A stretch of 64,000 nt of DNA from Cryptomeria japonica (Eukaryota > Streptophyta > Pinopsida > Cupressales > Cupressaceae). The position numbers and the translations under genes are program-made. The stretch's first letter is position 1; each line of letters opens with the position of its first letter. The notes beneath the pieces are model-generated. The model worked only from the letters and a program-made list of their open reading frames with translations. It was not told the origin of the DNA and did no database searches. Location of the stretch: positions 1,857,501 to 1,921,500 of the forward strand of contig NC_081414.1 of assembly GCF_030272615.1 (NCBI RefSeq), written 5' to 3'. Shown one piece after another: positions 21,150 to 32,791 of this stretch.

Positions 21150-23635
21150 TGGTGCAGGACCACCTAGCTTCATTCTCAGCTTCATTTTCATCTCATGTTT
21201 GATTTTTATTGTTTTAAGTTGGAAAGTTGTTTAGGATGTTTTTGAAGTTGTTCTAGGTTGTTTTGATGATTTTTGAACTCATTATGGGGTTTTGGTTTCT
21301 TGTTTTCATCTTTTTACTCAAAGTTCCCAATTTGGTGTTGCTTGGCAAAATGATGGAAAAATGAGTTTTTTTTGTGGTTTTTGTTTTGAAAAGGTTTAAG
21401 AAATGTTTCTTGTTGGATTTTAGGTATGAGAAGTGTTTTGAGGTGATGGTTAGTTTTGGTGGTCAATTTTGTATTTTCTAGGCACCAAAAGTTGTCATTT
21501 AGGCATCAAAATGTCAAAATTAAGTGCCTTTGGACATGTACCTATCCATACAGGACGTTAACCAACTTGGAGAGGTATTTAATCTCCTATTTTAACTATT
21601 GTAAGGGTTGATCATTTGAAGTTATGAAGCATTTTGCAAACTTGCACTAGTTTTTACCTTATTTTCACTATGTTTTGACTCCAAGTGAGCAGCAGTCCGT
21701 ACGCCTGTTGTACTTGTCTGTACTGTTTTGGCATTTTCATGTTATCTCATGTTTCCTGAAGCTTTTCCCTTTGGTGGCATTTAATTTCATCAAGTTTTGA
21801 GTTTTGTGCAAAAATATTTGGTTTTGACAATTTCACTGCCTTGTCTAGGAAATTGGCAAGGATGTTTGACCAACTTGGCTTCTTGAGGCCCTAAAATGCT
21901 CATGGCTTCCAAAGAACCAATTGGTAAATTTTTAAGATGTGTACATACTTGTTTTGAGTTCAAAAATGCAGGTGTAAGGAGGTTTGTGGCCATGAAGCCC
22001 TAGGCAAGTGTGCCATTTGGCTAGGGTCTTGGAAGAAGTTTGATGCTTTGCTTTTTCCATAGCAAATGCACTCATGGGATTATCAGACCTGTTTTAATGT
22101 TTAGATTTGAATGTAAAGGAAAAGAGGCCTTCTAAGCCATTAAGAGGTTGATTGTATGTTTCAGTTGTGAAAATGATGTAAAAAACAATGAGTCACTGTT
22201 TTAGAGTTAATTCCCTTTCACTTGCTTACTCTCCACCATACATTGGAGTTTGTAAGGCATTGTACCTCCTTCTAATTGCTTGCAAACAAGAACAAGGAGT
22301 GAGTGTAGTATTTCCCATGGGTTGGAAAGTTGCCAAGATCAATTGATGGTCTTTGAGGCAAAATTGTAATGCCCATTTGGCTGCCATAGTCAAGTATGAC
22401 TGATTTTTACATGTTTGTTGAAGTTGTACATGAATTTCTCCTCTCCAGGTTGCAGGTATGAAGGAAAGAAAGCATAAAAAGGTAGAGCATTGCTAAGAAA
22501 GCACAAAATAGACCTTCAAATAAGAGTTTTGACATTGTAAAGTGCAGGTCCAAAGTGGAAAAAAACAGTGAAAAGAGAAAAGTGCAGTCATAAATGACTT
22601 GACAGTGAACAAACCTTTGGTTGTAATTGCCTAATGGATTTTGTGCAGGTTTAATGTGTTATTTGTGTGTCTTTAAATATGGACATGTTCTCATGTTTTG
22701 AAATGTAATTGTTTTCATACTAAAAATGTGCTTGTAGACAACAATAATGGGAAAAGTTGTCAACGTTGCATATGCCTTATGAGCAACTTTTGTAAATTTT
22801 ATTTCCTAATCTTTGGAAGGTGTAAAACCTGTCTTTTCATGGCCTATTTAGCAAGTAACATGGTAAAACCAAGTTTGTTTGGTCCATATTGAAGGTCTCC
22901 AACTTATTTGTCATTTGTTGCTACCAAAACCCTTGCAAACCCTCTTTTTTGCACCCATTTTTGGGACAGTCATGGAGAAGGCTTAAGGGACCCTAAAACT
23001 TAGTAAATATTTAAGAAATCCCAAAAGGGTATCCATAAAAGTTAAGCTTTCAGTCTGGAAGCCCATCGGTGGAGCAGGGTGAGTATAAAACCCCAAAAGG
23101 AGGGCTAATTGCTTGTAGCCTTTTTAGGCCTCAAAATTGAGTTTTTATCAAATCGGGTACACAAATGGTGGATGTAAAACACAAAAGTCATCAATGCCAG
23201 TTGAAACAAGTTGTCCTCACATGAATTTAACACTTTTTGTGTGGTAGACTCCAAAAACTTAGTTTTAGCACTTGAGGAGGATTTCTACATCTCAAAACGT
23301 AGAAGACAAAAGACACCATTGGGAGCAAAACTTGGTATCAATGTGTAAAACAATAAAAGGAGACCTTGTGAAATCAAGGAGCAGGTTAGGGACAGAGGAA
23401 TGAAAGCCAAGAGGATGAATAAGGAGTTAGTTTACCAGGCCAGAGTGATTATGGGGTTGAAGCCCTTGAGCAACCAAGAAGTCTTGTCTTAGGGAGGTGG
23501 ATCAAGAGGAAGTTTCAGGTTGTCTATGAACCTTTGCACTCTGATTACAACAACAACACCTTGAAATTAGTAAGGACCTATACTTAGTGACCATACAAGT
23601 CACTTGAGCATTCCACTTGCACTACCTCCCTATCA
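21150..23635 (+). repeat. Chromovirus 5' LTR (2,486 bases)
   Basis: TGGTGCAGGA to CCCTATCA. It is 20 bases longer than the 3' LTR because of one indel near 23170 flanked by ACACAAA repeats. A TATAAAAC box lies near 23086. The 64-codon ORF at 22698-22892 lies in a tract identical to the 3' LTR and is not considered a gene. Confidence 0.95.
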
Positions 23636-23638
23636 TAG

Positions 23639-23652
23639 TGGTATCAGAGCCC
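23639..23652 (+). other. Chromovirus primer-binding site
   Basis: TGGTATCAGAGCCC three bases after the LTR end, complementary to initiator methionine tRNA. Confidence 0.9.
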
Positions 23653-23687
23653 AGCTACACTTGGGAAGAAGTAGCAGTTTGACAACC

Positions 23688-24770
23688 ATGGTGACAAATG
23701 AAGAACTAGCGAAGAAAGTGGAAGACCAGGAGGAAGAAAATAGGTTACTCAAATTGAAGCTAGACCTCCTAGAGTAGAAGTTGGGTGAAGTAGAAGTGAA
23801 GGTAGATGAAGCCAACAATAAGATAGAGGGAACAAAAGGTAAGGTTAAGCTAATAGCTATAGAGAATGAGACCCCTATACCAGACCCTGTGATAGAGAAT
23901 GAACCCTTTTTGAAAGCCTTGAAGGCTATGAGTGGGAGAACACTAGAAGGAGTCCCACTATTCAGTGGTAAAATGGACCCAGAAGTGGTCATGGAGTGGA
24001 TTGAGGGGCTTGAGAACCATTTTGAGTGTGATGGTGTGATAGAGGCCCAAAAAGTGAAGGTGGCTAAGTCCAAGTTGAGAGGAGCTGCCTTAACATGGTG
24101 GAAGTTCATTCAGGATGAACGTGAGAAAGAGGGCAAAAGGCCCATAGCAACTTGGAAGGGAATGTTGTCCAAGATCAGAGAGGCTTACATCCCAGAGGAC
24201 TATGAAATATAGCTCCATAGGAGAAGGCAAAACCTTAGGTAAAAAGAATTAGATGTCAACACCTACACCGTGGAGTTTCAGAAGCTATGCCTTAGGTCAA
24301 AGATCCAAGAGGATGAGAATGTCAAGGTTGCTAGGTATCTCAATGGTTTGAGATGGAACATACAAGAAGAGTTAAGTTTGTTGCGCCCTACAACAGTCTC
24401 GAAGTGCTATCAACTGGCACTCAAGGTAGAGGAAAGGAGTAGGAAGAAGCAAGAGAAGCATAACCGAGGTAGAGGAAGAGGCAGAGATGGTCGAGGACAT
24501 CAAGGAAGTTTTGGGGGAAGACACATAGACCAAAGATCCCAGGGAAAATCTAATCTTATAGAGCAAAGTGGGGATTCTCAGAGCAAACCTAATATTAGGG
24601 GAAGGGGATCAAGCAACCCAGGAAGGGGTAGGTCTAGTGGCCCAGGTAGAGAGTCTTATTTCTCCACAATGAAATGCTACAACTGTCAGAAATTGGGTCA
24701 TCCTGCTTATAGGTGTCCTAAAAAGCCTAGTTCTTCCCATGGAGGTGAAAGAAAAGTGAACTATGTTCAG
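23688..24770 (+). pseudogene. Chromovirus gag with CCHC knuckle
   Basis: N-terminal coiled coil, then the Ty3 gag signature (VPLFSGKMDPEVVMEWIEGLE, 'ALTWWKFIQDERE') at roughly residues 85-160, then KLCLRSKIQEDENVKVARYLNGL, an Arg/Gly-rich stretch and one knuckle CYNCQKLGHPAYRC with all four ligands. Stops at 23775, 24210 and 24240. Confidence 0.9.
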
Positions 24771-24889
24771 GAGGAAGGGAGTAGTACAAGAACTCCAGCA
24801 ATGCACCTAGCACCTGAAGATGGTGAAAGTCTAATGATGAGGAGAGTATTGATGCAAGAACCTCATAAGTGTGAAGTGTCTCAGAGAAG

Positions 24890-25390
24890 AGCATTGTTCA
24901 GGATCAAGTGCAAAATCTTGGGCAATGTATGTAAGGTGATTATTGATTTAGGCTCCATAGATAATATTATCTCAGAGGAGGCAGTTGGCAAATTGAACTT
25001 ACCTAGAATGAAGCACAATGAACCCTACAAGGTAACCTGGTTAAACAAGGGGCAACATGTCCTAGTGAATGAACAAGCATGGGTAGACTTCAATATAGGT
25101 GAATACAAGGATTCTGTGACATCCTTCCCATGGATGCTTGCCATCTACTATTGGGTAGACCTTGGCAATTTGACAGAAGGGCACACCATGATGGTGAAAA
25201 AAACACATATTCCTTTCAAAAGAATGGCATTGTCTACAAAATTCAGTCCCTTAGTGAAGAGATAGAGAACAGTAAACCACAGGCACCTAAAGTACTATTA
25301 GTCAATGAAAAAGAGTTCGTCCAAACCATGAAAGAGGGAGATGGGATTGGCTATGCACTTTTAGTGAAACCTAAGGAGGATAAGAAATAA
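24890..25390 (+). pseudogene. Chromovirus aspartic protease
   Basis: The retropepsin-like segment has VIIDLGSIDNIIS, where the active-site triad normally reads Asp-Thr-Gly or Asp-Ser-Gly; here the middle residue is Leu. About 140 codons on is the second signature LLLGRPWQFD, reached only after the frameshift near 25120. Confidence 0.82.
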
Positions 25391-26770
25391 AAACAAGTTG
25401 AGATCCCACAAGAAGTGCAGCAACTTCTTGATAACTTTAAGAGCATCATCAGTGATGGACAACCAACAACATTACCTCCTCCTAGAGCCATTAGTCATCA
25501 AATTGACTTTATACCAGGAGCTTCTTTGCCAAACAAAGCAGCATACAAGATGACTCCTAAACAAAACAAAGAGGTAGCTAGATAGATTCAAGAGTTATTG
25601 GATCAAGGATTAATAAGAAAGAATATAAGTCCTTGTGCAGTGCCCACTATGTTAGCACCTAAGAAAGGGGGCACATGGAGATTGTGTACAGATTCCAAAG
25701 CTATCAACAAGATCACAATAAGATATAGATTCCCCATTCCTAGGATAGAAGATCTGATGGATTGTTTAGGGGGTGCAAGGTATTTCTCCAAAATAGACTT
25801 AAAAAGTGGTTACCATCAGATAAGAATAAAAGAGGGTGATGAGTGGAAAACTGCTTTTAAAACAAATGAGGGTCTTTATGAATGGTTGGTTATGCCTTTT
25901 GGACTCTCTAATGCTCCTAGTACCTTTATGAGGTTAATGAATGAAGTATTATAGGATTTTCTCAGTAAGTTTGTGGTAGTCTACTTAGATGATATTCTCA
26001 TTTTTAGTAAGACTAAAGAGGAGCATTTGAAACACTTAGCTATTGTTTTGCAAAGATTATCTGATGAGTAGTTAACCATAAATCTTGAGAAATGTGATTT
26101 TATGCAGCAAGAGCTAGTCTATCTTGGTTTTGCTGTGTTCAGTGGAGATATTAAGATGGATCAATCTAAAGTTGCAGCCATAACAAGTTGGCCAACCCCA
26201 CAATCAGCCAGTGAGGTTAGGAGTTTTCATGGTCTAGCCCAGTTTTACAGAAATTTTATCAGAGGATTCAGTGAGATTTGTGAACCCATGTTAGATACAA
26301 TAAAGGGTGGTCATAAGGTTAAGTTTCAATGGACAAAAGCAACCAATAAGGGGTTTAAGTTACTCAAAACTAGAGTTGCTACACAGCCAGTGTTAATCTT
26401 TCCTAGTTTTGATAAGCTTTTTACTATAGAATGTGATGCCAGTCATCTTGCTGTAGGTGCAGTCTTGAGTCAAGATAATAGACCAGTTGCTTTCTTTAGT
26501 GAAAAACTGAATGATGCAAAGAAAAAGTATTCATCTTATGATTTAGAGTTATATGCATTGGTGTAGGCACTCAGGAAGTGGAGGCATTATTTGGTTCCTA
26601 AGGAATTTGTTGTGTATACAAACAACCAAGCAGTCAGTTTCTTGAATTCTTGAGATAAACGCAACCATAGACATGTGAAATGGGTAGAGTACCTACATGC
26701 ATATACATTTACTCTTAAGCACAAGAAAGGCCAATGTAACAAAGTAGCTGATGCTTTGAGTAGGAGATTG
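25391..26770 (+). pseudogene. Chromovirus reverse transcriptase and RNase H
   Basis: RT motifs in order: [50 protein letters not shown], the catalytic YLDD ([11 protein letters not shown]) and GLAQFYRNFI. RNase H follows with ECDASHLAVGAVLSQ and FFSEKLNDAKKKYSSYDLEL, then TNNQAVSF, where the family usually has TDNQA, so one catalytic Asp appears to be Asn. Stops at 25583, 25952, 26069, 26564 and 26651. Confidence 0.92.
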
Positions 26771-26899
26771 TTAACTATTCAGGAGATCCAAGTAAAGAGT
26801 ATTGGGATTGATTGCTTTCAAGATTTATATCCTAATGATGATGATTTTGTTGTTGCTTATAAAGTTTGTCTTGCTTTTGAGAATCATTTTCATAGTGAG

Positions 26900-27990
26900 T
26901 ATGCTGACTATACATTGCAGAATGGTTTTTTATTCAGGGGAGGACAACTATGTGTTCCTAAAGGTTCCATGAGAGACAATCTCATTCAAGAGAAACACAA
27001 TGGGTGTTTGAGTTGCCATTTTGGTCTCAACAAGACCTTAGAGTTGGTTTAATGATTTTATTACTGGCCTAAGATGCAGAGAGATGTCCGAAGGTATGTT
27101 GAATAGTGCATGGTATGTCAGAAGGCCAAAGGTCATAGTACTAATGCTGGTTTATATCAGCCACTTCCCATTCCTTCTAGGCCATGGGAGTGCATCAGTA
27201 TGGATTTTGTTGTAGGCTTACCAAGGACAAAAACAGGGCATGACAGTATCTTTGTGGTTGTGGACAAATTTAGTAAAATGGCTCACTTTATACCTTGAAA
27301 AACTCCTAATGATGCTAGTCATATTGCTTTTCTTTTCTTTAAAGAAGTTGTCAGAATACATGGTTTGCCATCTAGCATTGTATCAGATAGAGATGTTAAG
27401 TTTTGGGGTCATTTTTGGAAGACTTTGTGGAAGAAATTGGTTACTAACTTATCTTTTGGCTCAGCTTACCATCCACAGACAGATGGCCAAACAGAGGTGG
27501 TGAATAGAACATTGGGTAATCTACTCAGATGTCTCACCAAGGAGTATGGACAAAGTTGGGATCAGCTCATCCCACAGGCAGAGTTTGCCTACAATGACAG
27601 TGTAAACAGATCCACTGGTAAGAGTCCATTTTAGATTGTTTATGGTATGCATCCAAGAGGTTTTTTTGAGTTACATGATGTGACTAACTTGCAACATGTT
27701 AGTGGGACAGAAGAAGACATGGCACAATCTCTCAAAGAGATACATGAACAGGTTAAGCAGTCTTTGCAGGATACCACATCAAGAGTCAAGGCAAGGGTGG
27801 ATGCTTCAAAGAGCGATGTCCAATTCACAGTTGGAGATTTTGTGATGGTACATCTCAACAAGTCTAGATTGCAAAAGGGAGTTCCTACCAAGTTACAAAT
27901 GAGAAGAATTAGACCTTGCAGGATTTTGTCTAAGTATGGTCCAAATGCTTATAAAATTGATTTACCTGCTAATGTTTCTTTGTCTCCTAT
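26900..27990 (+). pseudogene. Chromovirus integrase
   Basis: The zinc-binding HHCC region is near 26960-27120 (CMVCQKAKG is the CC part). The core has [23 protein letters not shown] and HPQTDGQTEVVNRTLGNLLR, giving Asp, Asp and Glu of the catalytic triad, all present. Then comes the GPY/F-like region (RILSKYGPNAYKIDLP) and FNVANLVPF. Stops at 27050, 27053, 27104, 27296 and 27632. Confidence 0.92.
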
Positions 27991-28109
27991 CTTTAATGTT
28001 GCAAATTTGGTACCTTTCAAGGGGCAGCCTCCAGAAGAGAATTAGAGAACTTCAAACATTTCAACTTCCCTTTCTGATCTATCTATCCCCTCTTCTTCTT
28101 CTCCCATTC

Positions 28110-28279
28110 CTGAACAGGTACTTGATTCCAGGATCATCAAAAAGACTCGAAGACATGACTATCTTGAGCATTTGATCAAGTGGAAAGATCAACCAGCTTC
28201 TCAAGACACTTGGATACTTGAAAGTGACTTCACCAAGGTTGGTATTCCTCTCTCTATTCTACCCAAAGGAGTCACATGA
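28110..28279 (+). pseudogene. Chromovirus chromodomain, beyond a TAG
   Basis: After the stop at 28043 the same frame continues and encodes VLDSRIIKKTRRHDYLEHLI, then KWKDQPASQDTWILE, which matches the chromodomain pattern of plant chromoviruses. The domain is thought to guide integration to particular chromatin. The frame closes at TGA 28277, 23 bases before the 3' LTR. Confidence 0.85.
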
Positions 28280-28292
28280 CTTCTTTGTCACC

Positions 28293-28301
28293 GGGGGAGT
28301 A
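28293..28301 (+). other. Chromovirus polypurine tract
   Basis: GGGGGAGTA directly before the TG of the 3' LTR. Confidence 0.85.
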
Positions 28302-30767
28302 TGGTGCAGGAGCACCTAGCTTCATTCTCAGCTTCATTTTCATCTCAGGTTTGATTTTTGTTGTTTTAAGTTGGAAATTTTTTTAGGATGTTTTTGAAGT
28401 TGTTCTAGGTTGTTTTGATGAGTTTTGAACTCATTATGGGGTTCTGGTTTCTTGTTTTCATCTTTCTGCTCAAAGTTGCCAGTTTGGTGTTGCTTGGCAA
28501 AATGATGGAAAAATGAGTTTTTTTTGTGGTTTTTGTTTTGAAAAGGTTTTAGACATGTTTCTTGTTTTGGTTTTAGGTATGAGAAGTGTTTTGAGGTGAT
28601 GGTTAGTTTTGGTGGTCAATCTTGCATTTTCTAGGCACCAAAAGATGTCATTTAGGCATCAAAATGTCAAAATTAAGTGCCCTTGGACATGTACCTATCC
28701 ATACAGGAGGTTAACCAACTTGGAGAGGTATTTAATCTCCTGTTTTAACTATTGTAAGGGTTGATCATTCAAAGTTATGAAGCATTTTGCAAACTTGCAC
28801 TAGTTTTTACCTTATTTTCACTATGTTTTGACTCCAAGTGAGTAGCAGTCCGTACGCCTGTTGTACTTGTCTGTACTATTTTGGCATTTTCATGTTCTCT
28901 CATGTTTCTTGAAGCTTTTCCCTTTGGTGGCATTTAATTTCATCACGTTTTGAGTTTTGTGCAAAAATATTTGGTTTTGACAGTTTCACTACCTTGTCTA
29001 GGAAATTGGCAAGGATGTTTGACCAACTTGGCTTCTTGAGGCTCTAAAATGCTCATGGCTTCCCAAGAACTAGTTGGTCAATTTTTAAGATGTGTACATA
29101 CTTGTTTTCAGTTCAAAAATGCAGGTGTAAGGAGGTTTGTGGCCATGAAGCCCTAGGCAAGTGTGCCATTTGGCTAGGGTCTTGGAAGAAGTTTGATGCT
29201 TTGCTTTTTCCATAGAAAATGCACTCATGGGATTATCAGACCTATTTTAATGTTTAGATTTGAATGTAAAGACAAAGAGTCCTTCTAAGCCATTAAGAGG
29301 TTGATTGTATGTTTCAGTTGTGAAAATGATGTAAAAAAAAGTGAGTCACTATTTTAGAGTTAATTTCCTTTCACTTGCTTACTCTCCACCATACATTGGA
29401 GTTTGTAAGGCATTGTACCTCCTTCTAATTCCTTGCAAACAAGAACAAGGAGTGAGTGTAGTATTGCCCATGGGTTGGAAAGTTGCCAAGATCAATTGAT
29501 GGTCTTTGAGGCAAAACTGTAATGCCCATTTGGCTGCCATAGTCAAGTATGACTGATTTTTATATGTTTGTTGAAGTTGTACATGAGTTTATCCTCTCCA
29601 AGTTTCAAGTATGAAGGACAACAAGCATAAAAAGGAAGAGCATTGATAAGAAAGCACAAAATAGACCTTCAAATAAGAGTTTTGACATTATAAAGTGCAA
29701 GTCCAAAGTGGAAAAAACTGTGAAAAGAGAAAAGTGCAGTCATAAATGACTTGATAGTGAACAAACCTTTGGTTGTAATTGCCTAATGGATTTTGTGCAG
29801 GGCTAATGTGTTATTTGTGTGTCTTTAAAGATGGACATGTTCTCATGTTTTGAAATGTAATTGTTTTCATACTAAAAATGTGCTTGTAGACAACAATAAT
29901 GGGAAAAGTTGTCAACGTTGCATATGCCTTATGAGCAACTTTTGTAAATTTTATTTCCTAATCTTTGGAAGGTGTAAAACCTGTCTTTTCATGGCCTATT
30001 TAGCAAGTAACATGGTAAAACCAAGTTTGTTTGGTCCATATTGAAGGTCTCCAACTTATTTGTCATTTGTTGCTACCAAAACCCTTGCAAACCCTCTTTT
30101 TTGCACCCATTTTTGGGATAGTCATGGAGAAGGCTTAAGGGACCCTAAAAATCAGTAAATATTTAAGAACTCCCAAAAGGGTATCCATAAAAGTGAATCT
30201 TTCAGTCTCGAAGCCCATCGTTGGAGCAGGGTGAGTATAAAACCCCAAAAGGAGGGCTAATTGCTTGTAGCCTTTTTAGGCCTCAAAATTGAGTTTTTAT
30301 CAAATAGGGTACACAAAAGTCATTAATGCCAGTTGAAACAAGTTGTCCTCACATGAATTTAACACTTTTTGTGTGGTAGACTCCAAAAACTTAGTTTTAG
30401 CACTTGAGGAGGATTTCTACATCTCAAAACGTAGAAGACAAAAGACACCATTGGGAGCAAAACTTGGTATCAATGTGTAAACCAATAAAAGGAGACCTTG
30501 TGAAATCAGGGAGTAGGTTAGGGATAGAGGAATGAAAGCCAAGAGGATGAATAAGGAGTTAGTTTACCAAGCCAGAGTGATTATGGGGTTGAAGCCCTTG
30601 AGCAACCAAGAAGTCTTGTCTTAGGGAGGTGGATCAAGAGGAAGTTTCAGGTTGTCTATGAACCTTTGCACTCTGATTACAACAACAACACCTTGAAATT
30701 AGTAAGGACCTATACTTAGTGACCATACAAGTCACTTGAGCATTCCACTTGCACTACCTCCCTATCA
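28302..30767 (+). repeat. Chromovirus 3' LTR (2,466 bases)
   Basis: Aligns with 21150-23635 end to end. The part 29833-30118 is identical to 22681-22966, while flanking parts differ at roughly one base in twenty. Confidence 0.95.
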
Positions 30768-30772
30768 CCTAA

Positions 30773-31914
30773 GGAACCTAGTCGGTAAACCATAAGGTTA
30801 TCGCTATCGGTTAATGAAGGCGGAATGTCTACCGAGTGAAGTTTAGTATTCACCGAGTTGTTACTGAGTTGTAACCGAGCTATAATAGAATGCATTAAAT
30901 GGTTACATGCGTTATTTAATGAAGGAAGCTGATGAGCTAGAATTGATTAAATGATTGGTGAGCCATGCATGAAGTTTGATAACGAATCTAAGGCAAAGGA
31001 AAGTCGGCATGAAGATCTACAGCTCAGATTGAACTGCAATACCCTGGCACAAGTTCCAAGACTAATATGCAAGTTCCTAGGTGGGGTAAAACGTTTTCAG
31101 ATCGTAAGATGCATTGAACCTGGACAAAATCAAAGATCTAATGGCTATGATTGATCATGGGAAATGTGATCAAGGAGATTAAGCGGTTACCTAATTGTTT
31201 ATAAATAGGAAACTGTTGATAAACAATGTATGTGGGAAAGTGTATGCATAGGGATCCTACATAGTGATTACCAAGCACAGAAGCTTGAAGACCTGTTTGA
31301 ATAATAGAGTATAGAAGCCCAACAGATAGATAAGATTAGTTCTATGTCTAGATTGTATTGAACAAATAGGAATCTGCTTTAGCATTTTAGATGTGAAGTT
31401 TGCAGATAGATTTTATTACTGTTATTTTGTGAAAGTGATAGAAAATCTCTTAACCGAGTGGACTTAATAGTCTTATTTGTAAAACCCTCTAGCAAGGTGA
31501 CATTCTGATTGAGTGTTTGAAATCCTTTAACAAGGTCACTTCTAACAAGTTGAAGATCCTAACAGATCTGAGGGAAATCCCTTAACCGGGTCACATCTAG
31601 CAATGTGTTTATAATCTTTAACAGGATTTGCTTTTAACCGAGCATACTCTAGAAGAGTATATTTCTTAGTGGGTCCAAAATCCCACAGTGGTTTTTCCCT
31701 ATTTGGGTTTCCACGTTAAATCTGGTGTTATGAGGTTTATGATGTTTATATGCTTTTGAGTTTGCATGTTTAACAGTTTTGGTTATATTACTGAAATATA
31801 TGTTACGGAGGTTGAATCTGATGTTTTTATGGATGATTAAGTTTGTATGATTCACCCCCCCTCTCATCTTGTTGGCTATTGGATCTATACTTATATTAAG
31901 TATCAGAACTATCA
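30773..31914 (+). repeat. Copia-C 3' LTR, right part
   Basis: Resumes after the second CCTAA and follows the 5' LTR from about 14941 to its end ACTATCA. TATA box at 31200-31208. The C run near the end is shorter here (about 7 C) than in the 5' LTR (14). Confidence 0.93.
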
Positions 31915-32770
31915 AAAGGGTGCTTTACCTTCATACTTACTTGCAATTGGACCTTTAGGCATTTTCCTTGTAAATAGTGCTTAAAGTTATTCATTTTCTC
32001 TCCTCTTTCTTCAAGTTCTCTTGCATAGAAGGCTTTTCCAATCAAATTTATCAGATGATGATGATGATGGTGCAGTTGATGATGATGCCTTGAAAGCTAG
32101 ATCTATCTTAATAGTAGTAACATGACCAAATTCCTCAAGTTCAAAAGCTGAAAGTTTTCCAACCAAGGTGTCTCTAGATACTGATGCATTAGGTATTGTT
32201 CTCAATTCATTTATAATAGTAACTTTCATTTTATATGTTGGTGGCAAAGCTCTTATAACTTTAGATGCAATCTCATCTTCACATAAAGTTCCTCCACAAC
32301 ATTGTATACCCAAAACAATTTCATTTACTCTTTCCATAAAAGCAGAAATTCTTTCTTCTTCTTCCATTTTTAGACTTTCATACCTGACCCGAAAGCATTC
32401 ATGTTTTGCAATTTTGATTGTGGAATCTCCTTCATTCAATGTTTCTAGTTTGTCCCAAATAGCTTTAGCAATAGATCTGTCTGACAATCCCATAACTTGT
32501 TGATCTGATAATGCACTCAAAAGTGCTTCTCTTGCTTTGCAATCATTTTCCTCATCTTTAGCTAAGTTAGGTGGATTAGGTTGACCTTGAGTAGGAGCAG
32601 TATAGCCATTTTTTTGTAACATCCCATATGTCCTTTCCAATGCAATTCAAATGTGTCTCCATCCTAATCTTCCATATTCCATAGTTAGGTCCATCAAGTT
32701 TCGGACTGTCCTTCCTAAAATAGTTAGAAGATATTGGATCTCCTCAAGCTGTTAAACTTCTGCAAAAAGA
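31915..32770 (-). pseudogene. Copia-2 gag (5' part, up to the Copia-C insertion)
   Basis: The minus-strand ORF 32640-32011 is a UBN2-type copia gag: AKAIWDKLETLNEGDSTIK, AFMERVNEIVLGIQCCGGTL, KLSAFELEEFG. Upstream of 32640 the frame is broken near the NYGIW motif region. After 32011 two frameshifts are needed to reach KYEGKAPFKC, the first half of the zinc knuckle, which meets the Copia-C right edge at 31915-31919. The rest of the knuckle is at 14575 and lower. Removing the insert and one copy of the 5-bp duplication joins the two halves in frame. Confidence 0.88.
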
Positions 32771-32776
32771 GGACTA

Positions 32777-32789
32777 GGCTTTGATACCA
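32777..32789 (-). other. Copia-2 primer-binding site
   Basis: The minus strand reads TGGTATCAAAGCC two bases beyond the LTR edge. Confidence 0.87.
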
Positions 32790-32791
32790 AT

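Larger units (their letters stand above)
23688..28279 (+). pseudogene. Chromovirus gag-pol polyprotein: 15 in-frame stops and one frameshift
   Basis: One long frame starts at the ATG at 23688 and ends at TGA 28277. Stops inside it are at 23775, 24210, 24240, 25388, 25583, 25952, 26069, 26564, 26651, 27050, 27053, 27104, 27296, 27632 and 28043: nine TAG, three TAA, three TGA. The only length change is a frameshift near 25120. Domain details are given in the following entries. As a single polyprotein this is the normal layout of plant chromoviruses. The pair TAA-TGA at 27050-27055 sits where the family usually has Gln-Arg, which is two C-to-T changes side by side. Confidence 0.93.
21150..30767 (+). 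mobile_element. Ty3/gypsy chromovirus, 9,618 bases, inserted in the Copia-C 3' LTR
   Basis: LTRs 21150-23635 and 28302-30767, primer-binding site after the first, one gag-pol frame in gypsy order (gag, protease, RT, RNase H, integrase, chromodomain), polypurine tract before the second, and a perfect 5-bp target duplication. The LTRs differ by a few percent in most parts. The C-terminal chromodomain places it among the chromoviruses; the clade (Tekay, Galadriel or other) is not decided here. Confidence 0.95.
14576..31914 (+). mobile_element. Copia-C: Ty1/copia element, plus strand, inserted in Copia-2 gag and carrying a chromovirus in its 3' LTR
   Basis: 5' LTR 14576-16091, primer-binding site, gag, protease, integrase, RT and RNase H, polypurine tract, then a 3' LTR starting at 20783 that is interrupted at 21149 and resumes at 30773. 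The two LTRs have nearly the same length once the insert is removed (1,516 and about 1,509 bases). Without the chromovirus the element is about 7.7 kb. Confidence 0.93.

Noticed and set aside
22698-22892. Identical 64-codon ORFs in both chromovirus LTRs (also 29850-30044)
   Set aside because: The identity comes from an LTR identity tract at DNA level. There is no protein motif and no reason to expect translation.
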